Shown here: one piece after another, positions 45,652 through 54,760 of the stretch | Layout of the letters: every line of letters begins with the position of its first letter | How positions within the stretch are numbered: position 1 is the stretch's first letter | Assembly (NCBI GenBank): GCA_913043255.1 | Contig: CAJWLK010000006.1 | Coordinates: forward strand, 1-64,000 | Source of the DNA: an uncultured Gemmatimonadota bacterium | GTDB lineage: Bacteria; Gemmatimonadota; Gemmatimonadetes; Palauibacterales; Palauibacteraceae | Length of the DNA stretch: 64,000 nt | Reading direction: 5' to 3' | Program-made: the position numbers and the translations under genes | The notes under the pieces: generated by a model | Databases searched by the model: none | Seen by the model: only the letters and a program-made list of their open reading frames with translations | What the model was told of the DNA's origin: nothing

Positions 45652-46065
45652 TCAGGAAGTCGCCGGGGACTCCTTTTCAGCCTCACCCGAGGCCTCTGGA
45701 CTCGCCGCGTCAGAGCCTTCGTCAGCCGTTACGATACCGGCGTCCGAATCATCGTCGGCATGATCAGGGGCAGAGGTTTCTTTGTCCACTTCCGCCGTAG
45801 AGTCTTGGGACTCAGCCTCTACTTTAGGCGCATCACCTTTTGCCTTCGACTTCTTCTTTGGCGTCTGTGATTCACCATACTTCGCCTTGAAGCGCTCAAC
45901 TCGACCCGCCGTATCAACTAGCTTTTGACGCCCCGTGAAGAACGGGTGGCAGTGGGAACAAATTTCAACATGGATCTCACCAACTGTCGAAAAAGTCTCA
46001 GTTGCCCGCCCACAAGCGCAGGTAATCTTGGCCGCTGCGTATTCTGGATGTATACCGGCTTTCAT
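45652..46065 (-). CDS. rpmE: ribosomal protein bL31 with a long acidic C-terminal tail
   Basis: Residues 1-65 are a zinc-type L31 ([20 protein letters not shown]; Cys16, Cys18, Cys36, Cys39; [20 protein letters not shown]). Typical L31 has 65-85 residues; this product has 137. The added part (about 70-137) is low-complexity, first Lys-rich then Asp/Glu/Ser/Ala-rich ([18 protein letters not shown]). Upstream of prfA on the same strand, a common arrangement. The tail could be disordered and surface-exposed; its role is unknown. Confidence 0.92.
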   Translation of the reverse strand: MKAGIHPEYAAAKITCACGRATETFSTVGEIHVEICSHCHPFFTGRQKLVDTAGRVERFKAKYGESQTPKKKSKAKGDAPKVEAESQDSTAEVDKETSAPDHADDDSDAGIVTADEGSDAASPEASGEAEKESPATS

Positions 46066-46235
46066 TTTCTATTCCGTACCCTGGTGATCAAAGGAGCCCC
46101 TCACGCGAGGAGCTCACATGACAACTATATCATATCCATGTGGATGAGGATATGTCGGCAACAATATTTTTGTAGAGCGGCACATCTGCAAATTTCTGCC
46201 CCTAGAATTTCCACTGGCTCACAACAGAACCGCGA

Positions 46236-48830
46236 TCACCGCGACGACGGGTTCAGGTCAATTCTCTCCGCTAGTGCCCCTTCGACCTTTTCGCGCGTGT
46301 AGTAGAGCGGAAAAAACCCGTCTCTTGCCCAGCCGTCAAAGAGGTTGCGGTACATGGGATCGTTGGGATCTCCGCCCTGTCCTGGGGTGTTGGCAAACAC
46401 GGCCGCGTCCCAATCGCCCGCTTCGGTGATGAGACGGAACGAAGCGCCGGACGTCTGATTGTCTCCGAAACCTGTCTGACCGACGGTGAAGCCGTTCCCG
46501 CCGCGTGGAGCCGGTCCAACCTCAAGCAGCTCGCGCATCTCATCGTTCACCGCACCGGAAAGCGGATGGCGAAGCCGGACATGCTTGAAACGTTCGTCGC
46601 CGTACCTCCACTCGCGTACATCATTTCCGAACCGGTCACGCACGTCAGCGATCGCAGCGTGGAACGTCTGCCGCAGGAACTCGTCCCGTCCGGCGAACGG
46701 GTCGTTCGCTCTCGCGTCGGCACCGGGGGCCTCGGCCGCAAGCGGACCGAACCACACGGGCGGCGCTGCCAGCCAGTCGATGATTTTCTTCATCGACACC
46801 CCACCGCGCTCATAGTAGCCGAAGGCTGGCCCGACATCGTCGGGCACTGCGAGCCGACCGATGCGCGACATGATTTCGCGTTCCCAGGCCACGTAAACTG
46901 CGGCCTGGGCCGACTCCGGTCGGAGGTCATAGTCCCAGTTCAGTAGCGCCCCCCGCAATCGCTCCGCCATCGAAATCCCCGAGGTGTCTCCCGCGAACGG
47001 GCCTTCCCCACCGCTCAGATCGATCCCCCGCATCATGGGTACGATCGACCGGGCGGGCAACGACACGTAGTCGGTCTGAAGATGCATCATCTCAGCGAGC
47101 GTGAACCGCCGGCCCGACGACAGTACTTCACCGATGCGAGCACCTCGGAACGGGTCGCTCCACTGCCAGCCCACGGCGTCGCGGTGCTCGTATCCCGGCG
47201 GCACGAGGTTCTCGTTCGCGGTGGCGAAGAACCCCTGTTTGGGGTTGTAGACATTGGGTTTGTGTTTGATCTCAAGGTAGCCGTCCCACTCGTAGCTGCC
47301 ATCACCCGGCACCGGCACGAGCCCCGTCCAGTTCCGGCGTATGGGCGCAATTCCGACCGCCTGCCACCCGATGTTCCCGTAGATGTCGGCCCAGACCATG
47401 TTCTCGCCCGGAATGTGGCTGTAGTTGCAGGCCTCGCGGAACTCTTCCCAGTTCTTCGCCTGGTCCATCCGAAGGCTGGCCAGATACGGGGCGCCGCCAA
47501 TCTCCATCCAGCCCGCCCTGACTGCATAAGCGACGTCGTTGTCGGTGTCTTCGTAGACCACGGGGCCGTGGCGCGTGTACTTGTACGTCACACTTTCGTC
47601 GCCCTGTCCCTTCACGGCGATGCGATCCTCGATCGTCCGCATCTCCTCCCAGCCGCCCTTGTACCAGTAGCGGTTCGGGTTTCCGGGATCGGTCTGGTAG
47701 ACGTAGAGATCCTCAGCGTCTGTGGAGAAGACAGTGAGGCCCCACGCTCCATACTCGTTGTGACCGATCGACACGCCCGGCAGCACTGGCTCGCCACCGC
47801 CGATCACGTTCCAGCCGGGACCGACGAGATGGACGAGGTAGCGCAGCGAGGGGGCCGCCTGCACCCGGTGTGGGTCGTTCGCCATGATCGTGTTGCCGCT
47901 CAGCGTCCTCGATCCGTGGACGACCCAGTTGTTGCTTCCGATTGCCGATCGCTCGAGCGCCCCGAACGACTCGTTGATCCCCGGCATCGAGGGGGCGTAC
48001 GCGAGGTCGCCCTCCGACGCGTCATCCTGCCCGTCCCCGCCACCGGGCGCGGACGTTCTACGGTACTGCTCACCGACGTGTTCCGGCCGGAAGCGAATCG
48101 GCCCGCGGAACGCGTTGTAGACGTCGAGGATATCGGACGATAGGAGCGATCCGTCGACCGCCGGGTCCAGATCGATGTCTGGCTCACCGGGGTGGAAGTA
48201 CGAAAGCTCCTTCACCAGGTCGGCACTGGCCGCGTGGACGGCCATCCCGATTGTAAGCTCCTGGTTGATGTTCGACAGGAGCCCCTGGTGGCGTGAGATC
48301 ACGACCGCGGGCGTCCAGTCGCCGGGTGTGATTCCGAGCATCTCGAACTCAATCGGCAGCAGCGACGGGTCGGCCCGCGTCTCGGCGATATAGGCGTTGA
48401 TTCCGTCCACAAACGACTGAACGATCTGCGCGCCTCGCGGGTGGTAGTAGTTGAGCTCATCCTCCATGTCACCCCGGAACATGAAGAGCCGGGTGCCCCG
48501 ATCGCGCTCGATCTCACTCGGCCCGAGAATCTCGGAGACCGTTCCGGTCGCCTGACGCCGCCATACCTCGAACTGGAACAGCCTGTCGCGCACCGCACTG
48601 TACCCCTGTGCAAAAAACAGGTCATGTTCAGTTTGAGCGTAGATATGTGAAATGCCCCATAAATCCTTAAGGATCTCAACTCTAGCTTGAAGCCCAGGAG
48701 CTCTCAGAGTATCAGTCGTAGGGGCTACAAGGCCTTCACTAAACGCATTAGGCTCTACTCGAAACGAGGACCCCAACCAAACTGGAAATGCAATAACCAG
48801 CGCAAGAAGCACAAGTGATCGAACTCGCAT
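46236..48830 (-). CDS. penicillin acylase family protein
   Basis: Exported Ntn-hydrolase of 864 residues (signal MRVRSLVLLALVIAFPVWLG). It matures by cleavage between G298 and the nucleophile Ser299 in AIGSNNWVVHGSRT. Other family signatures: GISHIYAQTEHDLFFAQGY, NDPHRVQAAPS, GVSIGHNEYGAWGLTVF, WPE-like NMVWADIYGNIGWQAVGIAP and VPGDGSYEW. Hydrolyses amides such as beta-lactams or acyl-homoserine lactones in other family members; substrate here unknown. Base composition changes abruptly near 48600: about 65-70% GC in hand-counted lines to the left, about 45% to the right (residues 1-77). Confidence 0.9.
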   Translation of the reverse strand: MRVRSLVLLALVIAFPVWLGSSFRVEPNAFSEGLVAPTTDTLRAPGLQARVEILKDLWGISHIYAQTEHDLFFAQGYSAVRDRLFQFEVWRRQATGTVSEILGPSEIERDRGTRLFMFRGDMEDELNYYHPRGAQIVQSFVDGINAYIAETRADPSLLPIEFEMLGITPGDWTPAVVISRHQGLLSNINQELTIGMAVHAASADLVKELSYFHPGEPDIDLDPAVDGSLLSSDILDVYNAFRGPIRFRPEHVGEQYRRTSAPGGGDGQDDASEGDLAYAPSMPGINESFGALERSAIGSNNWVVHGSRTLSGNTIMANDPHRVQAAPSLRYLVHLVGPGWNVIGGGEPVLPGVSIGHNEYGAWGLTVFSTDAEDLYVYQTDPGNPNRYWYKGGWEEMRTIEDRIAVKGQGDESVTYKYTRHGPVVYEDTDNDVAYAVRAGWMEIGGAPYLASLRMDQAKNWEEFREACNYSHIPGENMVWADIYGNIGWQAVGIAPIRRNWTGLVPVPGDGSYEWDGYLEIKHKPNVYNPKQGFFATANENLVPPGYEHRDAVGWQWSDPFRGARIGEVLSSGRRFTLAEMMHLQTDYVSLPARSIVPMMRGIDLSGGEGPFAGDTSGISMAERLRGALLNWDYDLRPESAQAAVYVAWEREIMSRIGRLAVPDDVGPAFGYYERGGVSMKKIIDWLAAPPVWFGPLAAEAPGADARANDPFAGRDEFLRQTFHAAIADVRDRFGNDVREWRYGDERFKHVRLRHPLSGAVNDEMRELLEVGPAPRGGNGFTVGQTGFGDNQTSGASFRLITEAGDWDAAVFANTPGQGGDPNDPMYRNLFDGWARDGFFPLYYTREKVEGALAERIDLNPSSR

Positions 48831-48976
48831 CAGACCTCCCCCAAAAAATATTTAGCGACCAAAACCCTTCACAATAGAACCCCATAGCGTAAAGCTAAGT
48901 TATGCTTAACAGACTGCTCGAAAGCTTTATTGATACCTACATGCTTGGGGAGTCATCATCCTCCGGCAGTGTATGC

Positions 48977-50890
48977 TTAAGATACCCTTTCCAGAACTTC
49001 CTCGAGCGCCCGTCGCCCTTCCGCTGCCGCACCCGTCCAGTTCTGGTGTCCGCGGAGTTCTGAATGACCGATCGAGATACGCCCAAAAGGTTCTCGAATC
49101 ACATCCGGTGGCGCGGATGCACCGCCTTGCCCAAAGAAAAACCCTGGGCCTGGAGCCACATAAGCATGCCCCCAACGATTTAGTACCAAACCTCCGATGT
49201 CTTCCGCAGGGTCAAAACCTGCCTCCCCGAACAGGGTCACCATCTGTTCCCGTAATCGGCGCTCATATTCCGCAAACGGAGTACTTAGGAGCTCAGTACG
49301 ACCGACAATCCCTTGCTCTACCGCCGACAATCCTGGTCTCTCAAATGTTATATAAAACGTGAGCATGGTTGGGTGATCCGGACCAAACGGGGGTCGGTAT
49401 TCACCGGCATACATCGGACGCCGAATATTGCAGGAAAAACCTAAGTCCCCCTCGTAAATACAAGCAGCAATTCCAAGACGTTCGAGAAAACGCCAGTTTC
49501 GGAGACCCACATTGGCTACGAGAATTGGACCATGGTGGAATGTTTCGTAAGCCGCCCGATGTTCGTCAGGCAAATCCCCTACGACATAGCGGTTCATCCA
49601 GCCACCCGATGCCATAACAACTCCAGAGGCTTCGACTGTGTAGGTCCGGCCCTCGTGCAAGTAGGATACACGAACACGTTCGCCCGCATCTCGTCCTCCT
49701 ATATGACGAACATCAATGACAGACGAAGCCAATCGAATGCGGACAGTTTCTCCTGCTTTATCGAGTGCACCGAAGTCGATCTGTCCACCGATCACATCAC
49801 CGAATTCCATCTTGCCGTCGATTGCATCCGGGATAACATCTTTCACGAAATAGCGAGCGATGCCCGTGTTCCCACCGGGGAATGAGTGAAAAGCTTGATC
49901 GTCGTACCGTGACGGAAGACCGAAGCCGGGGAGCGCGAAATGATGCCCCCACCATGCAGAAACCACATCACAACCAAGCCCGATGATGCTGGCCAGAATG
50001 GGATCGACATATGCTGTCACCTCCGGCGGAAGGCCCAATAAATTCTCGTAGTACTCTTTGAGGGTTATGCGATCGAGCCACTGCAGATCTTCCGGGGTCG
50101 CGCCCGTCGGGCGGTGATCATTGACTTTAGCACTCCTCCATTTGGCGAACCCATTACGCAACTCAGCCGACCATGGAGCCTGTGTTGGATCCTCCCATAG
50201 CCTCCGAATCCAGCCATCACCACCTGATTCCCCGAAGAAATGGCCCACCGAGAACTGATCCTCCACCCAATGCATAAAACCATAGTTCTCTAAAGGAACC
50301 CGGACATCACCATCCCAAGGCGCGTATTCAAACTCCCGGGGAATTCCAAGTGCAGTGAAGTAGTCATCGGGCTCGCCGGTCACGGGCCTGACTCCGAAGT
50401 CATTTGAGCCTTGAGGGCCTATTAACCGAACGCCATCGACCTCGAGTTCATTGCGCTTCGCTTCACCCCCAAAAATGGGGTGGTTGTCAATCACGAGGCA
50501 GTGGCCTGATGGGTGTAATCGTTTGAAATGGTGTGCGGCTGACAAGCCTGCTAACCCTCCGCCAACAATCACCACATCGAAATGTTCCCCTGTATCGATG
50601 GCATCGTTAGGTGCTGGGTGACGAGCATCTCGCAGACGATGGGCTGCCTTCACGACTTCGGGCGTATTTCCATGCGAAGACGCATAATCCCCAATCCCAC
50701 CTGGCCCATACCAGTCAGACCCCAAGACATCTGACCATGGGTCTGATGTAACCGACCTGTCCCCCACAGGCCCATCGAGACCACAGGCAAAAAGCGTTGA
50801 GGCAGCGAGGCCTGCTCCCGCAACATTAACGAAGTCACGACGAGTAATCGCTTGATCAAGCCCTAGCTCATCTCCACGGAATCGACCCAT
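48977..50890 (-). CDS. Tat-exported FAD-dependent oxidoreductase, spermidine-dehydrogenase-like
   Basis: 637 residues. A twin-arginine signal (TRRDFVNVAGAG) followed by a lipobox-like LFAC suggests a Tat-exported lipoprotein. The FAD-binding Rossmann motif is VVIVGGGLAGLSAAHHFKR (106-124). IFGGEAKRNELEVDGVRLIGPQGSN, the FALPGFGLPSRYD region and the overall length resemble spermidine dehydrogenase and related NAD(P)-binding oxidoreductases. Starts at a TAATG overlap with the upstream S9 peptidase stop. Substrate unknown. Confidence 0.78.
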   Translation of the reverse strand: MGRFRGDELGLDQAITRRDFVNVAGAGLAASTLFACGLDGPVGDRSVTSDPWSDVLGSDWYGPGGIGDYASSHGNTPEVVKAAHRLRDARHPAPNDAIDTGEHFDVVIVGGGLAGLSAAHHFKRLHPSGHCLVIDNHPIFGGEAKRNELEVDGVRLIGPQGSNDFGVRPVTGEPDDYFTALGIPREFEYAPWDGDVRVPLENYGFMHWVEDQFSVGHFFGESGGDGWIRRLWEDPTQAPWSAELRNGFAKWRSAKVNDHRPTGATPEDLQWLDRITLKEYYENLLGLPPEVTAYVDPILASIIGLGCDVVSAWWGHHFALPGFGLPSRYDDQAFHSFPGGNTGIARYFVKDVIPDAIDGKMEFGDVIGGQIDFGALDKAGETVRIRLASSVIDVRHIGGRDAGERVRVSYLHEGRTYTVEASGVVMASGGWMNRYVVGDLPDEHRAAYETFHHGPILVANVGLRNWRFLERLGIAACIYEGDLGFSCNIRRPMYAGEYRPPFGPDHPTMLTFYITFERPGLSAVEQGIVGRTELLSTPFAEYERRLREQMVTLFGEAGFDPAEDIGGLVLNRWGHAYVAPGPGFFFGQGGASAPPDVIREPFGRISIGHSELRGHQNWTGAAAEGRRALEEVLERVS

Positions 50891-52971
50891 TACATTCCCC
50901 CAGAAGTCCGATAGCGTTCAAACCAAGCTAGTATGTGTTGGACTTTCGAGATCATATGACTTGGACGTGCTCCAATTCCATGAGATGCCTCCGGAATGCG
51001 AACGAGCGCTGACGGAATTTGTTGGATCTTGAGAGCCTGATAGAACTGCTCAGACTCAGACATCGGAGTCCGCCAGTCCACTTCGCCCGTAATCAACATG
51101 GTCGGTGTCTTGACGTTTGCAACGTGGTGAATCGGTGAACGGTCCATGTAGTGTTCAAGTGCATTCCATGGTGTATCGGGGAACCAGTAATTTAGCCCGC
51201 TCGTTCCACCCATATCTGCGGTAAGGACCCAACTATACCAGTTAATTACCGGCTTCTGAGAAGCGGCTGCTGCAAACCGATCCGTGTGACTTACAATCCA
51301 CGCTGTCAACACTCCGCCCCCCGAACCACCGGTCACAAACAATTGATCCTCATCCACATACCCACGGCGGATCACCTCATCAACTCCTGACATCAGGTCA
51401 TCAAAATCGTTTCCTGGATACGCGTGGTGAATTTCATTTCCGAAATCCTCTCCATAACTCGTGCTTCCACGTGGATTGGTATACAAGACGACGTAGCCCG
51501 CTGACGCATAGAGTTGAACTTCTGCACTAAACCGGTCCCCATAGTTTGAGAACGGCCCTCCATGAATTTCGAGTATGAGTGGATACTTCTTGTTCGAATC
51601 GAATCCTGGCGGTTGCGCAATCCAACCTTGGATTGGGAGTCCATCGTGGGAGGATTCATACCAAACCTCCTCAACGTCACCGATCTTCTTCTGTTCAAAG
51701 AGGTCTTCGTTCACCCACGTCAATCTGGTCGGTTCGGTACCAGGTGAACCCACTGCAAGGTCAGCTGGATGACCGGGTGTCCCATATGTAAACGCAAAAC
51801 GCCCATTCACGGACACCGTGAAGGTTCCGCCACCATAGGGCCGCCCAAGCGAAAGGCCCTGCACGTCCGAGGCAAGATCGGTGACGGTTCCGTCCAAATT
51901 GACGTGAGCAAGACGAGTATTCCCTTCAGTATCGTATTGAACGAAAATTCCTTGACCATCGCCAGCCCACTGCAGGTTCCCTATCGAACGATCCAGGTCA
52001 TCGGCAATCATACGAGGATCACTTCCATCTCGATTCATGATGTAGAGCTTCGAGACCTGGTGACCTAGGAAGCGATCGTCATAGCCTAGGTAAGCGATCT
52101 TTTGGCCATCGGGCGACAATGCTGGTCCACCGTCTGGCCCCCGACGATCCGTGAGTTGGCGCACTCCACCCTCGTCAATTTCGATCTCGTAGATCTCTGA
52201 GTCACTTGCATGGTATTCCCAGTCCTCACGTCGGTTAGCCGAAACGATCAGATACTGCGAATCAGGCGTCCATTCGAGCCCCCCTCCGTGATTATATGGC
52301 CCATCGGTGAGTTGGCGAGGTGTCCCTCCTTCGACTGGAAGCACGAAAATCTGGGAGTGACCCAGCGGGAGGAAACCTGCCCCGTCCGCCCGGTAGATTA
52401 GTCGTTCATAGGTTTTGGCAGGCGGCGCCCAATCTGCCCCATCCGGTTTGGTGGGAAGCTCCGCAAATGGATTGATTGCGTCAGGAACAAACATACTGAA
52501 CGCGATTTTCTCCCCATTCGGTGACCATGAAACACCAGTTGGACCGCGCTCAAGGTGCGTAAGCATGGCAGTCTGTCCGGTATCCATCCAGCGAAGAAAT
52601 AGTTGTTGTTTTCCGTTCTCGTCACTCGCGACATAAAGCAACCTGGATCCATCGGGCGACCAACGCGGCGAAGAAAAGTTCTGCTGTCCTGTAAGAAGAG
52701 GACGGTGTTCTGATCCATCGTAATTCACGATCCACAAATTGCTGCGTTCCCTGTCGGTCATGATGTCAAGAAATGTCCGCACGTAGACAACCTGCGATCC
52801 ATCCCTTGAGATCTGCGGGTCAGCCACATACTCGAGCTCAAACACATCGGCCGGTCCGAAGATGTTCGTGGCCTCTTTTCCCTGCGCACGAGCAACTCCG
52901 CTCGTCGAAATGAGTAGAGCACAAAGGAGAGTAGAACAACTATACGCGCGACGGATCCATAATCTCTTCAT
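50890..52971 (-). CDS. second secreted S9-family peptidase
   Basis: Paralogue of the gene at 3470-5497; 693 residues. Signal peptide after MKRLWIRRAYSC...ISTSGVARA. PD40 propeller repeats (SRDGSQV, SPDGSRL, SPNGEKI, TPDSQYL, SPDGQKI) and a C-terminal hydrolase with nucleophile Ser550 (GGSGGG), Asp632 (VDWRTP) and His664 (SHGIGARP). Start at the ATG at 52971 with GGAGGTATC just upstream. Stop overlaps the FAD-oxidoreductase start (TAATG). Confidence 0.9.
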   Translation of the reverse strand: MKRLWIRRAYSCSTLLCALLISTSGVARAQGKEATNIFGPADVFELEYVADPQISRDGSQVVYVRTFLDIMTDRERSNLWIVNYDGSEHRPLLTGQQNFSSPRWSPDGSRLLYVASDENGKQQLFLRWMDTGQTAMLTHLERGPTGVSWSPNGEKIAFSMFVPDAINPFAELPTKPDGADWAPPAKTYERLIYRADGAGFLPLGHSQIFVLPVEGGTPRQLTDGPYNHGGGLEWTPDSQYLIVSANRREDWEYHASDSEIYEIEIDEGGVRQLTDRRGPDGGPALSPDGQKIAYLGYDDRFLGHQVSKLYIMNRDGSDPRMIADDLDRSIGNLQWAGDGQGIFVQYDTEGNTRLAHVNLDGTVTDLASDVQGLSLGRPYGGGTFTVSVNGRFAFTYGTPGHPADLAVGSPGTEPTRLTWVNEDLFEQKKIGDVEEVWYESSHDGLPIQGWIAQPPGFDSNKKYPLILEIHGGPFSNYGDRFSAEVQLYASAGYVVLYTNPRGSTSYGEDFGNEIHHAYPGNDFDDLMSGVDEVIRRGYVDEDQLFVTGGSGGGVLTAWIVSHTDRFAAAASQKPVINWYSWVLTADMGGTSGLNYWFPDTPWNALEHYMDRSPIHHVANVKTPTMLITGEVDWRTPMSESEQFYQALKIQQIPSALVRIPEASHGIGARPSHMISKVQHILAWFERYRTSGGM

Positions 52972-53081
52972 GATACCTCCAGGATGATATTCATTTTGTG
53001 CGGACACCTCATATATGCAGTCCATCCACAATAGCGTCATTCCGCTTCCCTAGTAAGTTGCTGCCACTTAGATATCCGGGC

Positions 53082-53579
53082 TCAGGATCGGTTCGTATTG
53101 CTTCTATGAACTGCATCATCGTCAAACTGGGCAGCAACTGTGCGAACGATGCGAGCGATATGGGTTAGATCGTTAACAGCATAGGTCGCAAGCAGTTCTT
53201 GCAGGTTACCATCGCTCAAGCCTTGTTGTGTACAGTCACCATCCAAATCTTTTTCACCTTCAAGTAATCTTCCAAAGGCCACTAGAGTCGTTTCTCGCAA
53301 ATTCGAAAACTGCGTAAGCATTTCGTCAAGCGAATGATCCTGTGTGAGACGGGTGTTCTTTGCAGATTCAACAATTTCAAGCAGTTCACCACTCTCTTCT
53401 AGTAGAGTCCAATTATCGGTCTCACCTTGGATTAAGCGTGTAAGCGCAATAATCGGGCTTGATCCACCCTCTCCCACACTTGCATGAAGAAGATGTTCAG
53501 GAAGGTCTTCTAAGATTGTTCGAACAGTGGCCGGTGTTCGAGCTAACAAGGTCAGAAGGTCATTGCTAAGGATAGACAT
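53082..53579 (-). CDS. DinB-like four-helix protein
   Basis: 165 residues, four-helix bundle of the DinB family. IIALTRLIQGETDNWTLL and YAVNDLTHIARIVRTVAAQF match the family's metal-site helices. The family usually has three His ligands; the usual His in the second helix appears to be Arg (ALTR) while the later His in DLTH is kept. Metal binding may therefore be incomplete. Ends 110 bases from the S9 gene on the same strand. Function unknown. Confidence 0.65.
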   Translation of the reverse strand: MSILSNDLLTLLARTPATVRTILEDLPEHLLHASVGEGGSSPIIALTRLIQGETDNWTLLEESGELLEIVESAKNTRLTQDHSLDEMLTQFSNLRETTLVAFGRLLEGEKDLDGDCTQQGLSDGNLQELLATYAVNDLTHIARIVRTVAAQFDDDAVHRSNTNRS

Positions 53580-53734
53580 CTATTGACCTCCTCATAAAAT
53601 CACCGAAAATCTATTCACTACTGGCTATGAATCTACCGACACAAAGGGTTCTACACCCGATAGGTGATATTTACTAGAGTTGTATGCTCCGTAACTCGTC
53701 GGCATTCTTTGCAACGTCGAGCTATGTTTACTCA

Positions 53735-54637
53735 ATGCACAGTGATTCCAATTTGAATAGTAGTACGCCAGAACCGACTCGGTTTCTTGAGCGCCTGCAG
53801 TCTAACAAGCCGCTCATCGGCGTTGAACTTCGTCCGCCTCGAAGGGATCTCACACGAAGCGGGGCGATAGACAGCTGGATTGATCTTTCCCATTCTGTCC
53901 GTCGCGTCGTGTCTCGTGACGCCTTTCTCATGCTCACCGATAATACAGTTGGGCAAGAGGAGGAAGAAAACCTGCAACACCTCACGGTAAATCTCACCAG
54001 TGAGGTAGAGCCTTGGCGGCTGGTCCCTTTTCTAACTACCAAGCATTCACTGGAGTACTGCCTTCATTACGGAGATCGTGCACAGCTAGGAGGGCTCGAT
54101 GCCTTAACTGTTGTTGGGGGCGATGTGATAGGCGCTGCACGCTGTGTGCCACACTCATATGAACTCAGGCAACAACTCCGTGGACGGGCACCTGGGATGG
54201 CCTTGGGTGGTTGGGTAAACCCACACCACCCGACCGATGAACAAATCCAGTTTGTCATGGACCCGAACTTCGAAGCAGACTATTACCTGACTCAAGTTGT
54301 CTCACAACACGAACTTCCCATGGTAGAGAGGTGGTTGCGCGCGACCGACGACGCGGGCCTCAATATCCCGGGAGCCTTCGGAGTCTTTTTCTATCGGAAT
54401 GGCCGACGTGATTCGCTCAAACGCCTGTCTAGCTTCTTACCAGTTCCTGTTGATGCAATAGCAGCGGAGTTTGAATCAGGCATAAGCCCTGTGAAGCACT
54501 GCGCCAATGCCATCATCGCGCTGCGTAAGCTCGGGATTAAACACATTTATCTGTGCAATCTTGGAGCACATCGCGCAGGGGCCTTATTCGAACAGATCCT
54601 TGCCGAAATACAAATACAGTCGACTGGGCCATCGTGA
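53735..54637 (+). CDS. methylenetetrahydrofolate-reductase-like protein
   Basis: 300 residues from the ATG at 53735. A TIM-barrel outline fits the MTHFR superfamily: IGVELRPPRRDLTRSGAI, LDALTVVGGD, MALGGWVNPHHPTDEQI, FEADYYLTQVV with the conserved TQ that contacts folate/FAD in MTHFR, and GIKHIYLCNLGAHRAGALFEQIL. It differs from the MTHFR domain fused in the next gene, and typical MTHFR start motifs are diverged. Probably a flavin or folate enzyme of one-carbon metabolism; exact reaction uncertain. Confidence 0.6.
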   Translation: MHSDSNLNSSTPEPTRFLERLQSNKPLIGVELRPPRRDLTRSGAIDSWIDLSHSVRRVVSRDAFLMLTDNTVGQEEEENLQHLTVNLTSEVEPWRLVPFLTTKHSLEYCLHYGDRAQLGGLDALTVVGGDVIGAARCVPHSYELRQQLRGRAPGMALGGWVNPHHPTDEQIQFVMDPNFEADYYLTQVVSQHELPMVERWLRATDDAGLNIPGAFGVFFYRNGRRDSLKRLSSFLPVPVDAIAAEFESGISPVKHCANAIIALRKLGIKHIYLCNLGAHRAGALFEQILAEIQIQSTGPS

Positions 54638-54760
54638 GCTTAAGGGAGGGGACGAGAACAGCGACATGGGCCCAACATCGAGTTGCTCGTCAGCTTAGGC
54701 AGTTCAACACCAAGATCCATCTCACACGAGTGGCACCATAGAAAACACTCTTACTATGGC

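Noticed and set aside
47082-48143. 353-codon plus-strand open frame opposite the penicillin acylase gene
   Set aside because: It is explained by high GC of the acylase gene; its residues (runs of Arg, Val, His, Pro) show no domain and no ribosome site.
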